This document shows positions 54,953 to 64,000 of a stretch of 64,000 bases of DNA, piece after piece. The translations under genes and the position numbers were made by a program. The notes below the pieces were generated by a model. That model saw only the letters and a list, made by a program, of their open reading frames with translations, ran no database searches and was not told the DNA's origin. Source of the stretch: Adiantum capillus-veneris (lineage: Eukaryota > Streptophyta > Polypodiopsida > Polypodiales > Pteridaceae); contig CM043958.1 in the NCBI GenBank assembly GCA_014529385.2, forward strand, positions 123,680,817 to 123,744,816, read 5' to 3'. Within the stretch, counting starts at the first letter, position 1. Each line of letters starts with the position of its first letter.

Positions 54953-57332
54953 GATTTCTAGGCTTAAGAGCTTTTGCTTGGTTCAAGTAGACTTAGTCCA
55001 CTATGTTCAAGTGCTTTGGTTAGGGAAAAGTTGAAACTATGTCCAAAACCGCAATCGTTTCATCACAATTCTCACAAATTGTCGCTTTCAGACACCCCTA
55101 ACTTGCGTATGAATTTTGAGGCCTCAAACGATGTTTTTTTCAAAGTTGAACTAAAAGGTTTTCGTCGGCATACATTTAGTTCAAGTTTTTCTCTAAGATC
55201 TGTAGACCCGCTCTCAGGCTACGTTTTGATATAAAAACTTTTCTGATCCGATACCGTTTGTGAAAGTTATGGCCAAAATAGTGAAATGCAGTTTAGACTG
55301 GTCAAAATGAGTCCAAATTCAATTTTAAAAGAAGATTTGGGATCTCTGTGACACTGTGAACACTTCTGTATGGTCAAAATTACAGTTGGACCCTAAAACT
55401 GGCCTAGAGACATCCTACGTGGAGGATGTCTATATGCTCAGAATTTAACAAAATTTGGTCCAGAGACTCCCCTTAAGTCCAACAACACAATGGTATGCTC
55501 ATAACTTCGTTTGGACCTAAAAATGGCCTTGAGACATCCTACGTGTAGGATGTCTTTTTTCTCGGAATGACTTGAAATTTTCACCCCAGCTTCTCCTTGA
55601 TGTGCTGATCACAGTGGTGTGCTCATAAGTTGGTTTGGAGTAATGAATCAAGCTGGAGACATCCTACGCGTAGAATGTCTTTTTGCTCTGTTTCAGCTCA
55701 AACTTGCATTGTAGCTTCCCCTTGATGTGCTAAACTCACAGCTACTTTTACTTTTTGATTCTGACACCTATAGGCTGGTCGACTGATCAAGAATCTGTTC
55801 CAAAAGCCTGATGTCTGTTCTGATGAATTCCCAAGTCAAATCAACTCTAAATTGGACCAAATTTGCCTAGGGGGCTTATCTAAGGCTATATGACAGCATG
55901 GTATGGTCACATGAGAATTTTGGTCTCAGAATTATGCAGTAGACATCCTACGCGTAGGATGTCTTTTTGCCCAGAATGAACCCAAACTTGAACCACAGAC
56001 TCTCCTTAAGGTGCTGATCACTGTGGTATGCTCAGAGGTTGATTTGGAGTGCTAAATCATGGTGAAGACATCCTACGCGTAGGATGTCTAAGTGTTTAGA
56101 ATTGCCCCAAACTTGAGCCACAGCTTCCCCTTCATGTCAGTAACCCAGTGGTATGCTTAGATTTTGGTTTGGATGTCAAAAGACCCCAAAACTAGCTATC
56201 CTTGCCTTTTTCAGTCAAAAATGCTAAAGTCTGTTCAATCTTTCTTTTACTGACCCAAATGAGATGAAATTTATCACATGCATTCAAAACATCATGTATA
56301 ACATGCACATGAAAGCACCCTATGGTTTGGTCTCAAAAATTATACCTTGGACACAATTTGGGTAGGATGTCTGGCAATTTCAGTCTATCTGGCCTTATCC
56401 TGTCAAGATTTGGTCAAATTTCCACTTTCCAGGTGAAAATAGGGTAGAAGCTACCTTTTAAACACAATGGTAACCTCAGATTTTCAAAAAAATGCCCAGA
56501 TCACCCTGTAGACATCCTACGCGTAGGATGTCTACTGTTGATTTTTTGAGACTGAAGTGTCCCTGATGCTTCCTTATGGTCTCAACAAGTGCAAGAATGC
56601 TTCACAATTGCAAAAACATGCAAAAATCACTCAATTTAAGCCTTTTCTGAAATTTTACGTTTTCTGACTCTCGCCTTTTGGCTTTTGGTCAACAAAAATA
56701 GGAAAAAATACCCAAGTCAATATGTTACTAGGGTAAAACCTACCCTCTGAACCCACTGGTGCAGTCAAAATTTTCAAATTTGGTCTCCAGAACCCCCTTG
56801 AGACATCCTACGCGTAGGATGTCTATGCTTACAGAATTGCACGTTTTCTTCAGCTCTTTTATATGCACAGCATCAGTCAGTCATACAAAAACATCTACAA
56901 AAGCTTGTTTAATGCATTTTTACCCTCAAAAGCACACTTTTCTGTGATTTCAAATGCAATCAAGTACTTTAGCAAATAATTCAGTGCTGAATAGCTCTAG
57001 ATCAGAATCGGATCACTTACCTAAAGCTACTCCTACAAATCATATGGGGTTTTGCATCTATGAGTAGAAAAACACTTCACTGCCACACACCGACTAGTAA
57101 ACGCTTTTATCACCTCATAAATCACTCGACCACCAACAACTACTCTAATCCACAGATCCTAACTAAACCTATCTAGTCGCAGACCCTCGACAAGACACAC
57201 GCTTCCTGGCTATCCACTTGATCGCGGAATATCCTCTTCCGGATCCACTTAAGAAAAACGCTTTCTTTAGCCGAAACTAAATCAAGCAACCATCACACGA
57301 GTGTTAGTAGCAAACCTTCTTAGGTCCTTGTG
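54953..57332 (-). other. Untranslated leader of element D
   Basis: About 2.4 kb between PBS and gag start without a coding frame, made of diverged units that share TCCCCTTGATGTGCTGA and GTGGTATGCTCA type phrases and carry the palindromes. Leaders this long are unusual except in large plant gypsy elements. Confidence 0.75.
55409..56823 (-). repeat. Palindrome array in the leader of element D (7 copies)
   Basis: 22-bp palindromes with core CATCCTACGCGTAGGATG at 55942-55963, 56067-56088, 56511-56532 and 56802-56823 (perfect), and one- or two-base variants at 55409-55430, 55533-55554 and 55658-55679; a remnant half at 56363-56371. Spacings 124, 125, 284, 125, 444 and 291 bp. Flanks differ strongly between copies while the palindromes do not. 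Confidence 0.92.
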
Positions 57333-57350
57333 TCCCTGGCAACGGCGCCA
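57333..57350 (-). other. Primer binding site of element D
   Basis: On the minus strand TGGCGCCGTTGCCAGGGA, one base after the LTR end; one mismatch to the tRNA-Asp-type gypsy PBS. Confidence 0.85.
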
Positions 57351-57700
57351 ATGTTGGACGGGAGACTCACACACCCATGAAGTGCATGCAAACACTACCT
57401 AGATCAACATAATGTCAATCGAGGACACAGATGACACGATAGGCACATGGAGGAAATCTCTTTAGCTTGTCAGGCTGAGACCATCCTACACATACAACAC
57501 TCAGGAAGGCCAACTAAACCACAATCAAGAACCTCACTGCCCTCAACTACACCACCTAGCCACATACACACATACGGAAGGTAACTCACCTAATCATGCC
57601 AGATTAATACGAAACTTAAGGAACACCATCCCCTCACTAGGATACACGTGTCCCTAAGCTTCTACACTCAAAACCCTCACTCTAAACCCATCTGCGGAAA

Positions 57701-57712
57701 ACGCGTAGGATG
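57701..57712 (-). promoter_or_regulatory. Palindrome half-site in element D 5' LTR
   Basis: Minus strand CATCCTACGCGT, then TTTCCG: left arm and core of the D palindrome with the right arm missing. The 3' LTR has CATCCTACACGT (47316-47327). Confidence 0.65.
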
Positions 57713-58073
57713 ACAGAGCCGAATTTTGAAAGTGCCCGAAACTGAAATTTATGAGTACCTATGTGTAGCTTATGTCGCCACGATTCTATAGACTACTAGA
57801 ACGCAGAGAACAGTCGTTTTATACACTTACGGCCACAAATAGCTCGTAGATGCGTCGGCGTGTGCGCTTCGTCGCACGTGGAATGCTTGGCGTTGTCGCA
57901 TAGCTCTCCTCGAGCCTACAGCAATGGTGCAGTCGGATCTCCAATGTGTTGAGCGAGCCAGACGTAGCGAGAGGATGAAGCTCACGCTCACTCTCTTTCT
58001 CTCTCACACACAGTAGACGGCAGCGCTAAAGTTTTGATTATGAAAAAAGTCCTTTTACAATATGACCTAGGTA

Positions 58074-58082
58074 CCTTATATA
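58074..58082 (-). promoter_or_regulatory. TATA box of element D 5' LTR
   Basis: Minus strand TATATAAGG in CTTAGTATATAAGGTACC; the same sequence is in the other LTR near 47693-47701. Confidence 0.6.
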
Positions 58083-58308
58083 CTAAGGCTACCTTATGTT
58101 TAACCAAAAATAGGGTTGAAAGGGTCAAATGGCTTTGTATTTACAATCTGGAAGTGCCATTGCACCCCGGCTTCTGAAACTATAATAACTACTCATTACA
58201 AATGACGTTTATAGCCATAATCCGCAGCATTTCATAACTCGCAAAAGATAAGACTTTGGTACGAAACTTGAGTTATGTTGTGTTGTTGACCCGGTGGTCA
58301 ACACTAGT

Positions 58309-61293
58309 AGTGACTCCACTATCCCAAGTTTTTTAATGTCGCTTGTAATGGCTTTAACACCAAGCGATAGGGAGTGATGGGCAGTCGTCGAGCTTCCTAT
58401 TCGCCCAATATTGACTCCAATGTATGGCTTGTTGGTTAACAACTTTGATACCAATTAAAAGCCTCAGGAGTGGAGCATGAAACTCTCCACCCAGCCATGC
58501 TCTATATAGGACCTTCCTTGCTTATAATAGGTCCCCCTTGACATTGTCCATCCTGGCCCTTGGCCTACCTGGTCTTACCCTAGGCCTTATAGGATAGACT
58601 CCCTATCTTGTGTTGTGTTAGACTCTAGCAGTCACACTACAATAGGTTTAGGAACCTCTAGGGAGGGATTGGACCATAGAGTCTCACTCGTGCTGTGTTA
58701 GAAGCTTTGCAAGACCTCACACTTTAGAGATGAGCATAGTTAAGTGTCTAGTTTGTATACCATGTTGGTTGCTTCACACTTCATAAAGTAGACCTAACAT
58801 TTCTAAATTACGGTTCATAGTTTGCACGACATAGTGCTTTGCAACATAAGAACAATTCACATTCGTTATACATCTTCTATCTCAAACTAGGATAAAAGAG
58901 TAGAGTTGAGGTTTATCTTCTCTCTATGTCTGATATTGTAGTTGAGAGTGTATATGTTATTCATCTAGTATCTTAGATAACGAGATGAGCGTTGAGCTGA
59001 AATTTTTCTTCACTTTGTCTCCAATCTTTGTCCAAGTTATTAGATGCATCGCCCGTGTTCAGTTCTGAGATCTTCATAGCTGTTGTGTTTGACTTGGGTC
59101 CAAATGCTAGATTTATATTTTCAAAATTAGTCATTTGCTACTTTGTGTTGGAGACATGTTCTCACACTCAAACAGTGACTTGATTGGTAGACGATTAATC
59201 TATCAACACTTCCATTACATCATCCAAATTTGTGTTAGAGACAGACGTTTCACATGGTTGAATTGCACACATGGTGTTCTCTTTTTCTCTTTCTATCTAT
59301 GTTTCTTTCTTCCTCTCTCTCTCACATACTTTTTAATGATTCTATTTCTTATGAAAACAAATAACCTTATTGTATATACTACATGCTCTCTGTGTCTCAC
59401 ATAGTATTTCATAAAATCTAATATCTAATATCTAACCAACCCAAATGATTTTCTCATATTAAATTGATCACTTAATGTGGGAGAATAAACGGGAACAAGT
59501 GTTAAGATATAGACATGTGCTTGTAGATCTATCTCAACACGGGGCCAATGCTAAAGGGGCCCAAATGAGAGATGGTCTATCAAAAAGAAAGGCTAACAAA
59601 TGAAGCATAAGACCTTAGGGTTAGCTTCATTGAAGACCTCCAATAATGTGTGTAAAAGGCCTTTGACCTTAGGTAAGCTAGGGCTGAAGAGCTTGAGGCG
59701 CGGGAACCTGACCCAGCTCGAGGTGCTTGTCCTGCTTGTCATGCTTGATGACTAAGGTGCTTGGGGTGCTTGAGATGCTTAAGGTGCTTAATTATTGAGA
59801 TGCTTGAGGTGCTTGACATGCTTGAGATGCTAGGGTTGCACTTGAGGTGAGAACCCACCCCAAGCTTAAAGTGCTTATGAGCCAAGCTTGTGGTGGGAAC
59901 TGGGCCTATGCATGAGGGGTTGAGGTGTCAAAAAGTCAAAGATTCAATCCCTACAAGGAGGGGGCAAGCCCTACATGAAGGGGGATGAGAGAGAACACCC
60001 ACACACTCACCCACGGCATGCATGGTACAAAGAAAGCAAAAGGGACACTTGTCAAGTTCCTCCTCATGTTGCCCTCATGGTGTGCCTGAAGCCTATTGGT
60101 TGGCCACCCAAGGGGTCCAATAATAATTTAGGAGATTTAATTAATTTATTTAGCATTTATCTAGCCCTCTCTCTCAAAGGGGAAGGGGGGACACTTGTCT
60201 CAAGGCTACCCTTGCTTCTTGTGATTGGCTAGGCCTGGAGGGGTCCAATGAGCTTCAAGCATGAGCTATAAGGGGGGGTCGACCCAAGCAATCTAGGGGG
60301 TTGCTTAGGGGTATACTCAACCACACACACTCACAAACACTCTCATTGTGTGCTATGCAAAGTGCAAGAGCTCCCTCTCCTTCTCCAAGCAAGTAGAGGT
60401 TGAGAGCCTACACCAACACTCTTGGATATGGAGTGCAAATCCAACCAAGAGCCATGCTTCAATGCTTAAGCTTGCCATCTCCTTCTTCTCCATTACTATG
60501 CTATTATGTATGCTAGAAACAAGAGTTATGATAAGTGAGGAACTAATTCTTTCTCCTACGAAATGTTTCTTCTTCCTCTTCCCTACCCTCATTCCCTTCT
60601 AGCTCTCTCCACCTTCGAAGTGTTTGAGTTCTTGGGACTGAGGCTTGGGATAGTTAAAGCTTTCTTCAAGTTTATGTTATGTTTGTGATGTATGAAGCTT
60701 TCCATCTTCATTGCATCACCTAGGTCACAAGGAACACAAAGATTGTATAAATGCCTATTGGAGGGGGGATCGGCTCTACATAAATCCGGTCCTCAACTGT
60801 TGTCATGTTCTCTAAATTCTCTCTCTTGCAAAAGTATTGTTCATGCCAAGTTAACTAATTGCTATGATTATGTTTCTATCTTCAATTATGTTCACCCGCT
60901 ATGCTCACAAAGACACTTCTCAAAAGTACTCTCATTAATTTCCGCTACTCTCAAATTAAATAGGCCAATTCCATTACATAGTAACGACGTTTGAAGATAG
61001 TTGGTGTATATATCTTTAGTTTTTAGCATTTATTTTGGTTTGATCGTGCTTGTCATTGAAACAACTATGTATTTACAAGAATGGTTGAGATATAAAATTT
61101 CATGAGCGCATTGCAAGTACATAGTGGGATGTTGCTTTCGTTTTCTACATCAGATGCTTGAGAATGATCCGAATCATCATATGGACCCTGTCACACCTGT
61201 AAATTTTACCCTTCTCATTAGAGATATTTCCCACCACTCATCTGCCCAATTATAGAAAATATATTAAACCACCTCCTGTCACACTACCCTTCT
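58309..61293. other. Intergenic region right of element D
   Basis: No gene recognised. 58350-58440 continues the CACCAAGCGATAGGGAG repeat seen left of D. 59690-59890 is a degenerate short repeat around TGCTTGAGGTGCTTGAG. 60260-60350 (GCTATAAGGGGGGGTCGACC, then CACACACTCACA) could be an LTR promoter, unproven. Confidence 0.4.
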
Positions 61294-61489
61294 CTTGAAT
61301 GTAGGGATAGAGAATGCAACTCAACAAATCTTCCGGCAGATTATTGTCTCATTCAAAAAATTTCATGATCCGACCATTTATGCAATTCTTGATATCCGAG
61401 AGAGAATGAAACTTATGAAGTACCTACATGCTGAGTTAAAGGCCAAGAAAATATTGAGTCTTTTTCAAAGCCCAAGCTACAAACAATGA
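61294..61489 (+). other. Short unassigned reading frame
   Basis: 64 codons with non-repetitive, protein-like composition (FKKFHDPTIYAILDIRERMK). The true start is uncertain because it opens with a non-ATG codon, and no family is recognised. It may be a relic of a transposon gene. Listed only because the composition is not low-complexity. Confidence 0.2.
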
Positions 61490-61971
61490 GCCAACATCAA
61501 GAACGTCAATCAAAGGAGAGAGGGACCCTATGGCCTTTACAACGCCACAAGTTTCTATTTCAAAGGCAACAAGTCTTGACATGAGCACCCAACCTCCAAT
61601 GCTACATCTTCTCCCTAAAAGAGTTATTTTTCATTTGTGGATGTCGTAGTTGAGTGAGGGTAGGTGGGCTGTAGTGAAGCAAGTTGCAGTATGAAATCCT
61701 CACTTCCTAGAGCCGATCTATGCAGCGAAGTGTTTACTTGGTTAGCCCAAGGTCCTTCTTTCAAATAAGGCTAGGGTATTGAGCCACTTGGCTTAATTTT
61801 GACCATAGAGTACAAATCTTAAGACATTCACCAAAATAAAAGCATTGCCACCTTGCTTGCTTTCAACAATAATAGGGCTTTGTAACCAACATTTTGCATC
61901 ATCAGACCCCTCTACAACTGACCTTCAGTATCTCGGCTCTCAACACTACTTCTCAAGCATCTAGTAAGAGG

Positions 61972-62130
<159 letters not shown>

Positions 62131-62969
62131 ACTCAATCCAGTCTATGGCCTCACGTCACCTCAACTTCAACGTAATCCTTTGATCCCACATCCTCTAAAA
62201 CCCATGGCCATCACAAGCTTCACTCTGCAAGCTTGTGATCTTGCACCCTCTCAAGCCAATGGTCCACTAACACCAGCAACATGCAACCCTCAATGCCTTA
62301 GTTTGACGTTCAAAAAGTGGTTCCTTAGTACATTGCCAATCACTATGCTACACGCTCTTTGACTAGTTTTACTCAGTTAGATCATGTGAGAACTAAATTT
62401 TATATGTAAGATAGGCGTATAATAGTTTTTTGCATTGATTGTCGTATAAGCATAGGAAGGGGTGTCATGTTCCCTAATATAAGTCGTACATAGGGGTTTT
62501 TTCAAAGTTGTCTGCTCGTAGGTGGCGTCCCATTTTGTATATAGAGTGAATCCTCTAGGCACCAAGCTCAATGATACCCCTCAACCAGTTCACATAAAGC
62601 CCGAAACCATCTCTTGGATCAATGATACATCTAGGAAAGTACCACCTACACAATGTATCCTCACCTTCAAGGACAAAGAAGAGCGACTGCAGTTGCTACA
62701 CCAATCTCGCCTCCTAAAGGGACGAAGCTTGCAAACAAGGCAAATGGGCAGTCTAACGAGGTGGCAAAGCTGTCATTCAAGAGTTTTGAGCTACCAAACC
62801 GGCTTCCCCTTCATCTAGCCCCTCTTAATTTTATTTTATTTTTCTTTCTTTTGGCCAATGGACCTTGAGTTCTAACTGATATGTACCCAACACCTCCATA
62901 TAAAAACACCATTGTCTTGTTTTTGCTTTTGGTCCCATAGGTCATATATGACCTCTGTGGACGATAATT

Positions 62970-63093
<124 letters not shown>

Positions 63094-63907
63094 GGATGCT
63101 TTTGCATTGTCAACTCTAACATGGTCTTAGAGCCTCGTGCTCCTTGATTGTTGGGAAGGACCAACACACATTGAAAAGAGCACGGTGAGAGAGCCTTTGT
63201 TCCTAGCATGTTCCCCCTCTCCTTTTGCCCTTGGCTTTCCCACCCTTCTCTAGCAGCATTTTAAAATGTTAGTCGTTGCTTGGCATTTTGCTCACCCTCT
63301 ATTGGTGCCCACTCCAACCCGATGGTCTAGAGTTTGGCATCCCTTATCGTAGTGTTTTAAAATGCTATCTTTTCCAGTGCCTGATGGGCAGCTTCAACAA
63401 CAAATAGTGCCCCCCCCCCCCCCCCAAAAAAAAGAAAACATTTTTGTTTCTCCTTTGGCGGTACCACCTCTACCATGTTGCCAGCGTTTTAAAATGTTGA
63501 CCGTAGATGTGCTTGGGGTGTTGGAGCTCTAAGAAGGTAAAAAATGAGTTTTTTGATCGGCTTTGGGAAGGCGGAATGCTATAGTCACGAAAGTGTTTTG
63601 AGGAGTAACTTGGGAGATTCTTTGCGGCCTTAATTTTAAAATGCAAGAAGGAAATAATTTTCCGTTTTGAGATAATGTATGTGCATCATGGCCCCCCCTT
63701 GCTTGAGTGTTAGCAACATTAATGACAAACACCAATAGATGTCTATGAAAAGTGGATTGACTAGTACCTAGTTAGAGGTTTATGCATTGCTAGCAAGATT
63801 ATGGACAAAATGTGTTTCAAAGTTCATTATCTAGGACTATTTGGACGTGATTGTTAGGAGGGAAGCTACGGTGGGTGGTAGCGGTGAGCAGCCATGGCTT
63901 TGGAGAT

Positions 63908-63915
63908 GGCGAGCG

Positions 63916-63972
<57 letters not shown>
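63908..63972. repeat. (GA)n microsatellite
   Basis: GAGCGAGCGA passes into about 30 GA units close to the right end of the window. Confidence 0.96.
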
Positions 63973-63976
<4 letters not shown>

Positions 63977-64000
63977 GTAGGAGAACAAAAATCACGCTAT

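Larger units (their letters stand above)
46965..58303 (-). mobile_element. Complete non-autonomous gypsy element D (11.3 kb)
   Basis: Two LTRs (957 and 952 bp), PBS, 2.4-kb leader with seven palindromes, gag, protease, W-x-P-K region, a non-coding part that includes a helicase gene fragment, PPT and CTAGT duplication. RT, RNase H and integrase are absent: the sequence passes from the protease straight to the W-x-P-K tail, which in element B lies behind the integrase. So D looks like a B-like element that lost pol by internal deletion and is mobilised in trans. The LTRs look nearly identical by eye, so insertion is fairly recent. Confidence 0.92.
57352..58303 (-). repeat. Element D 5' LTR (952 bp)
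   Basis: Minus strand TGTTGACCACCGGGTC ... CGTCCAACA, then the PBS. It carries the TATA box (58074-58082) and the half-palindrome CATCCTACGCGT (minus; 57701-57712), about 370 bp downstream. It is recognisably related to the B LTR around the half-site (shared AGCTACAC, TAGG-ACTCATA). Confidence 0.93.

Overview
This is a piece of a large, repeat-rich land-plant nuclear genome. I see no intact host gene, no rRNA or tRNA gene and no bacterial-type operon. Nearly everything recognisable is LTR retrotransposon, nested element in element. Very long (CT)n/(GA)n tracts and dead polyproteins full of C-to-T type stop codons fit a methylated, poorly purged heterochromatic region. The species cannot be named from the sequence.

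Layout. 1-2704 is the 3' half of a Ty1/copia element (integrase tail, RT, RNase H, PPT, 3' LTR). It sits in the gag of an old Ty3/gypsy element 'F' (2705-3399 plus 8376-12697: gag, protease, RT, RNase H, second RNase H, integrase, PPT). F is also split by a non-autonomous element 'A' (3405-8370, TSD CTCTT). 12700-15785 is microsatellite and minisatellite DNA with the start of a probable F LTR. 15786-19833 (minus strand) is the 3' part of a degenerate gypsy element 'E'; its 5' part lies at 29586-31499 on the plus strand. A large gypsy element 'B' is inserted in E, and an apparently non-coding LTR-like insertion 'C' with a 152-bp tandem array is inserted in the RT of B. E, B and C are each cut into two pieces on opposite strands, which one ~15.3-kb inversion (about 29586-44880) explains. 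46965-58303 is a complete non-autonomous gypsy element 'D' on the minus strand (two ~955-bp LTRs, PBS, gag-protease, no RT or integrase, TSD CTAGT) that carries a piece of a DEAD-box RNA helicase gene. 44927-46959 and 58309-64000 are intergenic repeat remnants and microsatellites.

The most interesting signal is shared by A, B and D. Each has an untranslated leader of degenerate repeat units that carries several copies of an 18-22-bp palindrome. The palindrome is different in each element: AAATAATCGYGATTATTT in A, AGTCTATCGCGATAGACT in B, CATCCTACGCGTAGGATG in D. The LTR of each element carries a half-site of its own palindrome, about 320-380 bp downstream of the TATA box. This co-variation of LTR half-site and leader array looks like a sequence-specific recognition system of the elements (DNA-binding, anti-silencing, or RNA dimerisation/packaging); I know of no description of it. 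B further has a second retropepsin domain after its integrase, two consecutive HHCC zinc modules before the integrase core, W-x-P-K motif repeats (also in D), and a pre-3'-LTR ORF family ('ORF-X') shared with A.
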